64,000 nucleotides of DNA from NCBI RefSeq assembly GCF_041146795.1, contig NC_135167.1, forward strand, positions 9,739,954-9,803,953. The letters run 5' to 3'. Shown in pieces: positions 1 to 13,942 of the stretch; position 1 is the first letter of the stretch; each line of letters opens with the position of its first letter. This stretch comes from Maylandia zebra (taxonomy: Eukaryota > Chordata > Actinopteri > Cichliformes > Cichlidae). The notes below the pieces were generated by a model that ran no database searches, was not told the DNA's origin, and was given only the letters and a program-made list of their open reading frames with translations. The position numbers were made by a program, and so were the translations under genes.

Positions 1-3000
1 TGAGAACATGGACTAGCTGTCAGCTCATGAGAGGAGCTCTGTGCTCAATGATTATGGGCTGAATAGCTGGAGGCAGGGCATCAGAATCAGGTCAGTCTGT
101 TTACTGATCAGCTCTGAGCCTCCAGAGAGCTATCGGCTAACAGTGCTGTGCAGCAGTGTAAGGAGTGTTTTCACAACCAGTGTAGGTACCCACCGCCAAG
201 GGCCAAACTTGGCAGAATTTATACATGCAATGGAAAAAATATCTCAGAAAACTTGATATTCATCCATACGTCAATACATGAATCTTTATGTCCTTCCAAT
301 AAATGTGAAAACCAGGCTAAAATCTAAAATGTTCCCTTTTCATGTTTCCTAAAATTTCGAAACTTCTTAGTTAACAAAAAAAAAGAGAAAAAAAAAGACA
401 GAGATTTTATTTGTTTTGTTTTTGGGGTTTTTTGTTAATTTGAATTGGAAAATGTTAAGCAATGTCAATTTTTTGAATTAGTTTGGTTTGGCAATGATGT
501 AAATGGATAAACATTTGTAACAATTATTATTCAGCATCTGTTATTGGCACAAGGTAAAAATGGGAGAATCATTAAATGACCTGTGTGGCTGCAGCGTCTC
601 ATAGCCGAGACATTTCCTGGGTGAGGATTTGGGGCAGAATAGTGTGTTGTTTATTTGCAGTGTATGTATCGGAAAATGTTTAATAAAGCACATTTTTCAT
701 ACATAGTTTTGAGAGATATTGAAGAGAGTGAAGTTAAGACAACAAACATCATTGCTTGGCTGTTTTTTTGTTCAGTCAAGATTCTCAGTGTGTGGCTCTT
801 ACTGGCTTTTCCCATCATGCATCACAGTTACTTTATCCAGCAAATTATTAGTGCCCTATTCAGTTTAAATGTGACACACCAATGTGTGTAGAGAGAGAAA
901 GAAAGAACTGTATTATATCCAGCATCGGTAGCAATAGCTTCACCTGGTAAAACCTGTTGTTTTTGTACATGTTGTCTACTGTACAGTAGACAACATGATG
1001 GTTGTCTACTGTACAGTCTGCATAACAACAGAGAGCATGGGCCAAGTTTAACATATGGAAAGCATAAGGGCAGGATAATTATTTAGTGTATGATGCAAAC
1101 TTTAGAGAATTTTAGCTGGGATAATACAGACAGCTTACAAGAGTGGAAACAAGAAAGCCTCTTTTGATGAATTCTTTGTTCTACTTGTTTACAAGATGCA
1201 ACATTAACAATGCAGTACTTTTTTTCTTTACTAAAATGGATATTGTGTGGGATTTCTTTTGCAAAGTTCCTTTGTAAACATAAGAAGACTGCTATATTCA
1301 AGCATCTGCCATGCTGCATCAAGGATATGAAGCTGTGAGAGCAATAAGTGCTAATTCATAATATTAGCAGCTGTGACTTCTTTTTCAGACAAACACATTT
1401 TCTGTATGTTGATGTATATATGGGATTAATTCATGATATAGTAACCTTCCTGGTAAAATGCATCAACTAATCTCTTAAAAGTATGAGTGTGTGTATGTGT
1501 GTGTTCCCTGCAAGAAGGTGCTGATTATTCCTATTAGATTCGTGTTGTGTTTCAGGCAGAGTAACAGCAGTGTCATCTGCCAATGTTATTTCATGCTCGG
1601 TTGGGTGTGAATCAATTTCATTCCAGGGAGCAATTACTGAAGATTGCAGATTTTTTTCCATCCTTCCAATCATAACATTTGAATCAAATCATTGTGTGCT
1701 GCTCAACATACAGTGCCAGACTCAAAACACATCAACTGCTCAGTGCCGTGAACATGCTACGTCTATGACAGGCCGTTTCAGTTTCCCTCAGTTTTAAGCC
1801 ACAGCAAAATAATCCCCCATGTTTTCTGACCTCTTTTCTCTGAGTCAATAAATACCACTCCTGACCCTGGTGAACTCTGACTCAGAGCGTTTACATTGTT
1901 GGGCCACCATAGTCAAACAATATGCTGGATGGATGGGAGATAAAGCCTTACACATTCTCCCATTACTCACATAAAGAATGCTGGCCCCTCTGCGATGGAC
2001 AGAAAGCCTGGATTCCAGGGGCCTAGTTGAGCCAACACTGACAGTTATTTCTGGCCTCAGAGCTGGAATGAGGCAGACTGAAAGAAGGGCAGTCTGCACA
2101 AGGAGCCATGCTTCAACAGTTAAAAAGGCTGATCAGTTTGAGGTTGTGCAGCTCTCACTAACGTGGAAGCTGTCATTCAAGTCCAGCTACCTCTAACTGG
2201 AGGACAGGTTCCATCCATGGATCGCTGAACAACACAGACAGGCCCTTTTCAATTAGAACTGGCTGCAATGTATCCGCCCCATCTTTCACAGGCTTTTAGT
2301 TAGACATAGACGACTATACTGGGAAGGCTTCAAATAAAGATCATTATAATTAAACTGACAAAGCTTCCAGGACACAGAAGTATTAAATTAGTTCTTAAAT
2401 TTATTCTGAAATAATATGTCCACTTGGTTGCTGATTGATAGAAATTAAAGTGGTACTTTTTAAAGTGTACTACAGTAGGTAATATACTTTCACTTTTTCT
2501 ATTTTTTTCTTTTTTTTTCTAATCTACTTTTTAAATAACAGATTTATAAGATAAAATACTATATTCATAACTGAGAGTTCTTCAAGATTAATGTGCACGT
2601 TTTTAATTACTGCATGTAATACCTAAATTATGGAAAAGTAATAACTTACCGGGTTATCTTTAGCAGCAGCAACTACAATCAAATACTCAAGTATAACTTG
2701 GGGTTTTCATCTCTGACCTCACTGTGGTGAAAATTGGGCACTATCATCTTTGCAGAAATACTTACTTACAGCCATGTTTGAGGCTATGCGGGCATGAACT
2801 GCACTTCTCAGCATTACAGTGGGGTTTGGGTCTGGACTTTGACTAAGCTGCTATACATTCTTTAGTGGTTGACTTAGTTTTATGGTTGGGATCATTTTTC
2901 TTGCTGTTCTTATTTTGGTTTATCACAAATACAGATGAACTGACAATCACCTTTACTTTTATGTCGTAGAAACAAACGTGTTTTCCTCAGTTATAGGAGG

Positions 3001-4550
3001 CAACTAGTTGTGATGCCATGACTAGAGACCATAGAAGGTGCGACATGCAAAATGGTGGGAACACAGAGCAAGCAGGTCTCAAAGTTTGCTTAACCCCAAG
3101 ATAAGTGATTGAAGACTACCAATCTGATAACAATGAAAGGGTAGTAAATATGTTGGACAGCTGGAGTTTCCCAGCTTTCTGGTTTCCTCTTATAGTCCAA
3201 GTTCCTAGTCACTTTCTACATCAGCAAAATATCCCTATTTTAAGTTCAGTGTACATTTATTTAACAAAAACACACACTACATGCAGTTTTTATGTGGGCA
3301 TGAACTACACTCTAGATTACATATATTTATGTACATACTGACATAATTACATAAATATAGTAGTAAGATTATAGTAGGTACATCTGGCACTGTATTTGTT
3401 GAGAGATGATGAGATAAGCTGAAAACTGTCATTAACCTTGATGATATCAAAGCTTTTCTTGTTAAGAAACATTTCCTTATGATCCTTATGATAGGTCTGG
3501 TGTTTACTGAAGTAATGTTATCAGCAGTTCTACAACCAATATATAGTGCAGACTGATAAAGTTATTGTAATCAGCCATGCAGTGTCTAGATATGCCTAGT
3601 TTTAACAGCTATCCAAATGTTTTGTTCTCTGTAAATGCCCTAAGAAAACAATGATAGCCCCCCTGTGCATGCAGTGTTAAGACAGTATTTCTCCCTATAG
3701 GCCCCACATCCCTGCAGAGGTGGCCAGTAGACTAAAGGTCACCAGCTAATGAGCCTGGCTACAGTAAAGACACAGTAACAGCTTGAACTTTTGCAGAACC
3801 TTCAAAAAATGAATTCAAACATTGTGAACAAGAACATCCATATTATTCAGCCACAATGAATGAAGTGACCTTTTTTCCTAGGGTGCATTTCTGGAAATTT
3901 CATTTAGTTTGTTTATATATTTGCAGGCAGCTTAGTGAAATTAGTACAGTTTCATTGGAACAGCAATACTTGCATGAAGCCTGTATCGTTTTTCTAACAA
4001 GTCCATACTGAGGTATGACATTATATGTCAGCCATAAGGGAACGACTATTCTAAAAAATCTGATTGGAATCTGCGGAGTACAAATTGCTTTGTAACTCAT
4101 TCCAGGATAATGTATTTCAGTCGCCTACTTTTTCTTTTCTTCTGGTATTTTTGTTGATTTCGGAATAATGTGCTACTGGTGAAACATTTTAGTCAACTTT
4201 ACGCCTGTGAAAATGGTCATTGTAAGCGATGGTGTGATTAAACAAAGCTGGTAGTAATCATGTCTGGTTCAGCCGCAACCCGTTATCAGTGCAGTTTGTC
4301 AGGTGTTTTTTTGTACTTAGTAACTAAGGGGGTGTACACTTTTTCCCACAGCCGCAGTTTATCCATACATAATTCAAAACTTTTGTTTTCTCTTGTTGCC
4401 TTTGTTTTAGATTGTAGATGATCTGGCACGCTACTTAATGTCGCACATTTTGTTTAATTCCTAATGAACACATGCTTATATTGTTGCCATCGAATGTTTT
4501 GTATTAGCGTGCAGTCAGATAGGGTTAAATTTTACAGGCGACATTGTTAT
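1..4550. other. Gene-free AT-rich sequence
   Basis: No ORF with splice-site support or family resemblance on either strand. Apart from the palindrome at 968-1016 I see no defined element; mostly AT-rich unique-looking sequence. Confidence 0.6.
968..1016. repeat. 30-base perfect palindrome plus a third half-copy
   Basis: Positions 968-997 form a perfect self-complementary sequence centred on tactgtacagta. The 16-base half gttgtctactgtacag recurs at 1001-1016 after a 3-base gap. The stem could extrude as a hairpin; no RNA gene is recognised. Confidence 0.85.
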
Positions 4551-5921
4551 AGATAAAATGTCTGCCATGAAATGTTTTCTGAAATTGAGCGAGGAGCCAA
4601 TAATTGCATCTCCCCCTTCCAGAAAGATTATCTGTTTTAGCATCATGTCTTTCCTTTGTCACAGAGGAACACCTGGGAGAGAGTGTGAGCACAGCATACA
4701 CAGATTTCCGCCTTTCATGCCTTGTGAACTACTCATCCCTTTCCTGTCCATATCACACAGATAGCCGACTGCTTTCGACAAGGCTGCAATCATCGAGCCC
4801 TGATTTTTCACTCAGATCTCCACAATATCAAATTGACAAAAGGAGAAGAAGCTATTTCTGAAAGAGGCACAAGAGCATAAAAAGCCCCACAAATAGAAGA
4901 AGAATCGATAGAGATTCTCTTTTTGCAACATTGGGGATGTGCGATGTGGTGTATTGTATGGTACATCAACCTTCCACCCACACTTTGCAGATCTAAACAG
5001 ACACTTCGCTTGTTGTTCGTTGTGTTGCCACAGCAATATTTCTATTTATCCTGTGAGACAGCTATACAAATAGATGAAGTGCAACAACATGACATTTTCT
5101 GTACTTCAATTACTTTGCAGGGCTGGGCCACGTGGGTTAAAAGCCAACAAACCATAACTTTCCCTGACATTTCCTCCCCCCACAGTGACCGTTGATGGAT
5201 TCTCCCTGACAAAGCATTCATTATCGCAGAGAACAGAGAGTGCACTAAAATCTCTTCTCTTTTCTTCTCCCCTCCATCCTCTGCCTCTCTGTCCAAATCG
5301 AGATGAACTCAGCTGCAGAAGGAGAATGGGCTCCACACGCACACACCGTCTGAAGGAAAAAGCGTTGAATCGCTGCAGGATATTCACTGGCAATCAAAAA
5401 GTATATCCTTATTGCAAGGCAGCCATTATGGTGCAGTGGGCAGAGGGGCATATCAAATGGAAACAACTGTTCTGTGCCAGCTCAGATTTGATCCTGCTAC
5501 AATGAAAAGCCTTCTATGGAAATGAGCTACGATGGGATGCCATTGAAGATTAGCTCCCTTTTATCATTTATCTCAGAGTTCAGTGCACTGAAGCTCAGTG
5601 GTCCAAGATGCATCAAGTCACCATACGTGACAGGCAGTGCCCCAACCCCACCGCCCCACCCCCCATAAGCCCTCTGGAAGGGTGTAGCTAAGATGTACTA
5701 TTCAGACAGCTCAATCGGTGAAACAGTTGAGCATGCATATGCAGAGATTGAATTTGAAGTCTGGCTCAAAAATAAACCTGTGCTCCTTGTTTTACTTTCT
5801 TTCCTTTTTTTTTGTTTAATGTGATCGCATAGTAGTCAAACATGCGTAAGGGAGCAATTTACATGCCAGAGTTAATGTCTTAATCACATCTCTTTTGGAT
5901 GGATGCAAACAAACATACACA

Positions 5922-5941
5922 AACACACACACACACACACA
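5922..5941. repeat. (CA)n microsatellite
   Basis: Uninterrupted CA dinucleotides, about ten units. Confidence 0.95.
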
Positions 5942-7309
5942 AATACGCACACATTTTATTCACCTACAGGCAGGGGACTGATTGTCTGATAGCATTAGCA
6001 TTCCTGTCCAAGTCTGGTAGAAGCAACACAGGAATCAGGCTCACTTCAAGAGGTGCACATCGCAGACAGAAACACATCCATTCACTGTGGACAGGGTAAT
6101 AAATAAAAGAGTAACCCTGTGGCAGTAACAAGCCTATAAAGTATAGCTATGTTTTACAAGTGAATCAGACGGATGGGCAAGAAAGATGGTTGTCTCGCGA
6201 TAGTCAGGTATTTTATAAGGCTGAGAGTAGTGTGTGACTGTGCAATACTGCACTCTGCTGCAGATTGACTCTGCTTCATCATGATATGAAAATCTCACTG
6301 TCACAGCTTGAGTTATCATGTTTACACTGCAGAGATGACACGCTTCTCAGGTGATGTGCTTTTTTCGTAAGATATGAGCTGGATTAGAAATGCATCCAAA
6401 CATCTTGACACAAAAACTCTCTTTTAGAGTTTAAATACACACCTGTTTAAAAGCTTCAAAGCACTTTAATTATAAACTTTAATCTGAGAACAAAACTAAT
6501 TAATAGATCAGTGATGTAGTACATTAATTTATGGCTATAAAGTACTAAAGAATATTTTGTATATATCAATTTCCCAATCCTTATGATTTGATTTGAGTTG
6601 GAAAATTCATCAACTCTTAATAGGGCAAAGTTTTGTTGTCATATAAAGAATTGCTTGAATGGCAGTAGTGGTCAAAATATGGCACTTCTGGCATCTAAGA
6701 TGTATTGATCTCCTGTTTTGCAGTTTGGACAGATTGACCCAATGATCCCGTTCTGAGTAGATTATAAAAAAGTGAAATAACACATAACATGTTGTAATCT
6801 GACTGTATGACAAAATCATTTTTCTTTCATTTTTTCTCTTCTAGACACAATTTCTGGTGTTTTGTTTCAAAAACAGCTTTCAGTGATGGCACTCAGCGTG
6901 TGCCGGAGGTTCTAGTCATGCAGGATGACCTGAAACTGGAAAAATCAACCTTTTAAAATACTAATATGAAAGTAAAAAAGTCTATTTATTCCTGAAAATG
7001 TATTGGAATTATTAATTTTGATATTATGTTGTAAATCTTTTGTCCTTTTAAATATTACAGTATGGATACTTTACATGCTCTCCAGTGTTCTTATTACCAC
7101 ACTAGACATTGCAACCAGAACACAACTATATCACAAGTGGACAAAAGATAGAGAAATTGCTCTGAGGCTCCAGTCTGGCTGTCATGCCACATTCACGCCT
7201 GGTAGACACACCACTGCTCGGTAACTGACTCTATGTCAGCTCCAACATATGCACATCAAATTGTGGATCAAAACGCTGGTGGACATAGCATCTGTTTCAC
7301 AAGAACTAA

Positions 7310-7620
7310 AAGCCAACCAATCAAAGCAAGCTAACTCTGCTGCCTCAATTACTGGGATCGCCTGAGCAGCCAAAACACTGGCCTCATCATGTGAGCGTTA
7401 GCCCTACTCCTGTCCGCCGAGACTGCAATCAGCAGCACACAACACAAATATAAACACATTAGCTTTAATTAGATTGTGGCCAGCACTTTGACTCCATCAA
7501 ATCTAATACATGTTATGCTGGATGTAATCCAGCTGGTTGCTATGGTATTGTTGCTGTTGCAGACTATGGGGGCTGGGCCAATGCGTGCTGCTGTGGAAAC
7601 AGATCTTTTTGACTGGAGAT
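7310..7620. promoter_or_regulatory. Candidate conserved non-coding element
   Basis: Non-repetitive, balanced composition with homeodomain-like cores (tttaattagattgtgg) and a CCAAT box (aaccaatcaaag), open frames lacking coding character. Conservation is inferred from appearance only. Confidence 0.22.
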
Positions 7621-8968
7621 TTAGATGGGAGAATGTAAGTCTGGTTAATATGAATGCGTGTGCAGCTCATGCTCAAAAAATGTATACGGTTTTTCTGTAG
7701 GTTTGCATACAAGAGGGGAGTTTGTGCGAGTTTGTTAAAAGTGGTTTGGGCATAGCTGTTTGTGTAAATCCATACCGCACACACACGGGTCTGTACAACC
7801 ATAAACCATCTAACATATGCTCTGTAGAAGTTCACTTTGGATGGAAAACGAATTGGGGCAAAAGGCAGGTCTGTTCATGAAACGATCCAAGAGGATAATG
7901 TGGAGCACGTTTGTGTTGGCCGCACAGATGACCCTGGGGGCCTTGAGAAGGCTGGCGATCTGTTTGCGTCCTGACTGTTATTGTCTTGTCTGTTTACTGG
8001 CTGCTGGAATGCAAGATGCTATACAGCTATGCATTCCAGCATTTGGAAGAAGTGCAGTCATACACATTGAAATGTATGCACAGTTGTAAACACATGGCAT
8101 TTGACTGGTGGACTTGTGGTCGTTTGTATACAGAGTCGAAGCTTTGATGCAAAACAGCTCAGGTCTGCAGTTCATCAGATTGAAAAGCAGTGGTTACAAA
8201 CAGAGTACACACAAGCACACATGCTAAAATTATAACCAAACACAAGTGTAGATAGAAATATAACTTTGCAAACATCAATACACAAATATGCATGCACATT
8301 TGTACAGGGTGAATTATATGTGTAGACACAGTGATGTACTGATTGCTTTTTTAATGCCATTAAAAATTCAAAACTCAAAGATAATTAGGAACATCACATG
8401 AGGCATAGAAAACCATAAAATTTTCATCATTCAGATGCTTAAGTGAATGAAGTGGTTTGTCCTTAAATAATGTGTTATCATAATGGTTCGTTAGATAGGA
8501 TTTCCTCAGTCTATTTTCAAATGTGTCCATTGTCATAAATACGTCATGGGTATTGTCATTGCACCAACTCACCATCATCAGTAAGAACTCATTGTTGGCA
8601 TACTGCCCTGCCTATATTCTACATTTCCTAGTTTTACCTTTACCACATGACACTGGTCAGAGTCTGACAGCTCCAGAGACATCACCGCTGCCATAGACCA
8701 GAGTCTCTTCAGCTCCCTCAGACAAGTCCTGCAGACATTTCAGTCCTTTCTCTTTAAATTTATTAAGACACCTAGGGGGCTGGCCCATCCACAGCCTTGC
8801 TTCTTATCCATTATGACCTCAAGGAAACCCCTCAGGTTCAGCTGTCACTCCTACTGTCTGTTTTACAATGGCATCCCTATTGCCATATTGTCATTTTGTT
8901 TACATGGTGATCTATAAATCAGAACATCTAAATAATCCTAACATGTACTTTCCATGACAAAGAGAGGT

Positions 8969-8988
8969 AAAAAAAAAAAAAAAAAAAA
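8969..8988. repeat. poly(A) run
   Basis: Twenty consecutive A. No retroposed element is recognised directly upstream. Confidence 0.95.
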
Positions 8989-10246
8989 GCAGGAAGACTT
9001 GAGGAGTATTATTCCAACCTTAAAATGTTAAAGGAAGCATCTTATGTTTCTTAAAAGATAACATTTTGCCTAGTATAAGTGTTATGTTTCACACAGCAGT
9101 TATTATATCTGAGGAAGAAGATGCCATTGCTGATGGTGCTATTCAAAATACTAAACTCTTATGCGGTCCTTTGATAATTAAAGACATTGGAAAAAAAAGT
9201 AAATAAAAAATGCGTGGAATTTGAAAAAATAGTAATTTCTTTGCCTTAATTACTTTGAATAAAATAAACAGAGGAATTGAATAAATGAATAAACATATAT
9301 AGCTCCTGAAAGTTATGGGAATCTGCTTCCTTCATAAAGAACTGTTATGTTTCTGTCAAAATCACCCAAGAAAAATGTTTATTATAATATTAGATTTATT
9401 ATACAGCAGGAATGTCATTCAGACATTGTGTTTTTTTTCAGCTTCAGATCATCAAACTGTGACCTAATCTGCCACTTATACTTTGACAGGATGCGTATTT
9501 TCACAACAGCAGTTGTATTCCTGAAAACTATTAATAATTCCTTGAATAAGACTGTTATGGCCAAAAGTTGCTTGTTTTTGATTGGCTGGGATGACCACTG
9601 ATACTGTAAACCCAAATATTTCAAATACAGTTAAGTGCATCTAATGATGTGTAACGGGTTGGTTACATAACAAGGCTTATATAACCAGCTTGTCATACAC
9701 TATACTGATCAACATTGTTGGTCAGTCAAATTAAAGGTAAACTGTTTTCCCACTCAGAGTGCTGGACACACTTGGAGAAAATAAAGTGCCATGTTTATAA
9801 ATTGCATTAGAGATGACATTAGGTGGTGGGGATGGACAGCAGTTACATAAATTACATAACTCTTCCAGCAAAACCCTGGCATCCAGAGTTCTGTTTGTGG
9901 TTTGGTTTATTCAGCAGAAGCATTTTGTTGAGAACATGCAAAAACTGTGAAAATAAACAAGCTGGAGCTCACTGTGGATTATTTCCATTCATTTAAACCA
10001 GACCTTGATCGTTCCCCACCCCTTACAAGGAGTTTTACTTACAAAATGTAATAATTAGAGGGCAACAACACAGTTCATGACATATTTGCCTTATAGTTAA
10101 TAGTTTTGGTAACACAAAGACAGTTATTTTTATATTAAGATAAGTTCCTTGCAGCCTCTCCACAGGATGCAATGTGAAACTTGAAGGTTAATAGTTTTGA
10201 TTATCTGTTAAGACAAACAATATAAGCTGTTTATAGGCTATTTACA

Positions 10247-11442
10247 ATATGGTGCAAAAGTCTTGAGGCACCTTATTTCTTAATAGTTTGCTTCCAATGA
10301 GCCAAATGTTCTATATACTTTTCAAAATGGTCTCAAAAATAGTAATAAAAGTCCAGTCCCTGTACCTGACACATAACACCATTTGAGAAACATAAAAAAG
10401 TATTTTTGCACCTGCTATTACCCTGAAATCTAGAATATATGGCGTATAATATGGAACCAGCTGTCTGTTTTATCTTTTCCTCTCCCAATATGCACCATGA
10501 CCAATGTGACATTTGCAAATCCATTTCTGGACCTCCAGTAGAGCCTATGTTTTTTCCTAGTGTGGACTAGTTACATCCAAATTGCATTTGTCTAGAACGA
10601 CGACCCAGAAAAACCAAGGTGCTGCTAAGGCATGCCATCAAGTACGGCAACCTTGTCTCAAATATCCCACTTTGTCTAAGTATCAGCCGGGCAGGAGGTT
10701 TAGCTGTGCACCTACTAAAGCTACGAAATCTAGCACATCTGGTGTGTAATATGCCCAATAAAAAGTGTAAAACAAAGGAAGTGGCAGAAGGGTAGGATAG
10801 AATAGTATCTGAAAGCCATTGTTTTACGAAATAGAAAAAATCCAGCAAAGACCTGACACAGGACATGAAAGGTGCATCGGACCCAATACTCACAGAAGGG
10901 TCTCAGTGTAAAGTTGCTGTCAAGAAGCCAGAGAAACAGTTAGAAAAGGCTGATGTATTATAGGTGCCAAATTACACAAAAACTGGACAATAAATTAGTG
11001 GCAACATGTCTAATGTAGTGATGAATCCAATTTTGAGATTTTTGGTTCAGATCTTCATCAATACATACAAAGGAGGTCAGTAGAGAGGTACAACAGTAAG
11101 TGCTACAGTCATTTCTAAAATCTGGTGAAGGCTCTATGAAATAATGAACTATAAATTATAATATGAACACAGATTTTGACCCACCAAGGGAGATAAAAAA
11201 GAAGAGCTTTAGAATGTCCTTCAAGAAGCCTGGTGAGCTATTTCTGAACACTACTTAAAGAAATTACAAGAAAATTGGCCTAAAAGAGTTCAGGCTGTGT
11301 TAAAGAATAAAAGTGATCCAATGCGTTATATACTGCATTTCCATGTCTGTCCACACATGTTCCAAAAAACGCTGCACCTGTTTTCCATTTTCCTACCAAA
11401 ATATAAAGAAATGAGGGTTGGCTCAAGAATTTGTACACTAAC
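10247..11442 (+). mobile_element. Degenerate Tc1/mariner-like transposon
   Basis: The left end (gtgcaaaagtcttgaggcac) recurs as a diverged inverted copy at the right end (ggctcaagaatttgtacac), the Tc1-type ends common in teleosts. Inside, plus-strand remnants of a transposase are visible: RRPRKTKVLLRHAIKYGNLV near 10,600 and DESNFEIFGSD near 11,030, where the DE pair is the second-catalytic-Asp region. Stops and frameshifts make it inactive. Confidence 0.7.
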
Positions 11443-11889
11443 ATATACTAGATTCAGAATGTAGATGTACTGTACGTGTGATATTGATATTGTTTATGCT
11501 GTGTATATTCCTCTATTCCACTTTTATAGAAACAACTCCATAGGTTAATTCTTACTTTGTTGTCTGTCTTACTGTGGTTCTTTATATTACCACAGCTTCT
11601 TGGCTATGAAGGGAAATACTTGAGATGGGGGTTTTTTTTCAGTGTGGAGTGAACCCAAAGAGAAACCCTACAAATGACACAGCCGCAGCCTCAGCAGATC
11701 TCTGGCCAATGGATACAATCTGTGACGCGCAGAGCTTTTGCTGGTGTAATGTGCAAACATTACTGTTTGAGCTGATCTGGCTTTAGCCTGCACTAGTCTC
11801 TCTGCCTCTCCAAACTTGGAGAGCAGCACCCAAAGCTGTGTGCAGTTACACGTCTCTAATCCTGTAATTACTGGCCCATCAGCGCCTAG
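11443..11889. other. Spacer between Tc1-like copies
   Basis: No gene. 11,640-11,890 is relatively GC-rich and may be further repeat sequence, but I cannot assign it. Confidence 0.4.
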
Positions 11890-12153
11890 TAAAACCATAA
11901 TTGGAACCAGCTGTCTATTTGTTTTGTCTTTTCCTCTCCCAGTATGCACCATGACCAATCTGACATTTCTAAATGCATCTCTGGACCTCCAGTAGAGCCT
12001 ATGTTTTTACCAAGTGTGGACCAGTTAGGTCCAAATTGCATTTGTCTAGAACGGCAAGCCAGAAAAAAGAAGGTGCTGCTAAGGCATGCCATCAAGTACA
12101 GCAACCTTGTCTCAAATATCCCACGATTCCACTAAGTACCACCAAGGCAGGAG

Positions 12154-12157
<4 letters not shown>
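11890..12157 (+). mobile_element. Partial second copy of the Tc1-like element
   Basis: Closely repeats about 260 bases of the neighbouring element (10,450-10,712), sharing LLRHAIKY and LVSNIP in the same frame, and is cut off by the TA array. A 5' fragment from separate insertion or local duplication. Confidence 0.75.

Positions 12158-12218
<61 letters not shown>
12158..12218. repeat. (TA)n microsatellite, left of hAT-like element
   Basis: About 60 bases of pure TA ending exactly at the transposon's terminal repeat. Confidence 0.95.
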
Positions 12219-12221
<3 letters not shown>

Positions 12222-13865
12222 GGGTGCAACGATACACAAAATTCACGGTTCGGTTCGGTTCGATACTTTGGTGTCACGGTTCGATATTTTTTCGATACAA
12301 AAAAATGTTCATGCATTTTTAATTTGTCATTTATTAAAATTATAAATATATATTTTAACTCAAAAGTACAGTTTTTAAATTTAACCCTAACCCTTGTGCG
12401 TGTTTTTTATTTTGACAGCGAATGCGCACCTGCGGACCACTTATGTGCAGCCCTGGTTATTTAGCTCGTCATATTGCAGCCACAGAAATTCTTTTGTCCA
12501 TGAAACCATAAAGCTGCACTTTCTTTTTGCCTTATAGTCTGATTTGTCATAACTTCTCCGTTTTGTGGTAAGCTTTTCTTTGGCTGTCACTTCTTCACCC
12601 TGACCTGTCTTATTTGGCTCAGCAGAACTAAAATATATATCTGTCTGTGAAGGTTCTCAGTCATCCAGGTCATCGTAGTCAAATATAAACCTCTCACATG
12701 TTTAAGCTTGCTGCGGGAGATTTCACTTGTCATGTTTGCATAGTAAGCTAACGATTAATAAGACGATGTCAGAGGAATTGGTGCACAAATTATCATCACT
12801 CACAGATCAGTGCTGTCGCTCTCTATACACAGTTCGCACGATTGCAAAGTGAAAGCAAAAAAACAAGCGCAAATTCAAACGCGACTTCAATATGTCACAT
12901 ATTGACAGTGGCTCACCGATGCCAATGACATAATTACCCAGCTATATTTCTGAAAGAATGCAAAAGCATTGACATATATTTTTCCTACAATAGCCCGACG
13001 GGCAGGGCAGAGATAGATTTTGGTAGCCGGACTGAAAAAATCGCTAGCTCCGGGACGTCGGGCTAGCGATATTGCGAGCCCTGTATCTGATTGAGGAATC
13101 ACTCATCTTTGGAAAAGAGAGTTTATTACAGAGAAATGGCTCTTTCCAAAATAAAAGCTATACTATCCGCTTCTTCTGGGCTATATTCTCAGCAGCATAA
13201 GGAGAATCATGTGCTAACAGCTGTCTAAATGACTCGGCTAAAGTTAGTAGCATGCTTGCTTTTTTTTTGTCTGCTTCCACTTGTCTTTGCACTAGGATGA
13301 TGTCGGTGTAAATGTGCAGTCATATTCGTTGTGTTCCCACTAGTGCTTTCAGGTTAATCTCGTTGAAATGACCTTAACGCCACAACACGGCAAATCTCCG
13401 TTAACGAGCTACCGCCGATTGCTCCGTGCATGGGGCTAGACGGCCAACACGTTAACGAGCTAACTGCGCTAGCACACTAGTTCACACCAATGTAATTGAG
13501 CATTGCGTGGCACATCCAACATACTGTTTTACTTTAGTCCATGACTCGCTTACCTTCAGGGTCATACTTCACATGAAAACCAAAATAATTCCAAACGCCA
13601 GAACTGAATGAGGGTGGGGGAGGTGCCCTGCGCTCTTCCTTCTGACTATGCTGTCTGTGTTGAGCGCTCAGTGGATTTCCGCTGGACAGTGCAGCCTAGG
13701 CGGAGTAGTCGAACACAGATTCACTGAGCGCTCAACACAGACAGCATCGTCAGAAGGAAAATTGATAAAATAAATTACAAATGTTGTATTGTTCGATACA
13801 TATGCGTACCGAACCGAAAGCACTGTATCGAACGGTTCAATATCAATACGAATATCGTTGCACCC

Positions 13866-13868
<3 letters not shown>
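12219..13868. mobile_element. Non-autonomous hAT-like DNA transposon (1.65 kb)
   Basis: Perfect 16-base terminal inverted repeats TAGGGGTGCAACGATA at 12219-12234 and 13853-13868. Subterminal ends repeat the motif cggttcg, as in many fish hAT elements. Both flanks are TA arrays, compatible with an 8-base TATATATA target duplication. No transposase ORF survives. A 37-base inverted repeat (13637-13673 and 13722-13758, one mismatch) forms a strong hairpin near the right end. hAT assignment rests on TIR form and inferred target site. Confidence 0.75.

Positions 13869-13939
<71 letters not shown>
13869..13939. repeat. (TA)n microsatellite, right of hAT-like element
   Basis: About 70 bases of TA starting directly at the right terminal repeat. 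Creates meaningless IYIYIY frames. Confidence 0.95.

Positions 13940-13942
<3 letters not shown>

Larger units (their letters stand above)
4551..10240. other. Gene-free stretch with possible regulatory blocks
   Basis: No supported gene. Blocks at about 4,556-4,860 and 7,310-7,620 have balanced composition and TAAT/ATTA motifs, unlike the surrounding AT-rich filler, and may be conserved non-coding elements. A CA repeat lies at 5922-5941 and a 20-base A run at 8969-8988. Confidence 0.4.

Noticed and set aside
11973..12221. Open frames with YIYIYI tails
   Set aside because: Produced by translation of the TA microsatellite.
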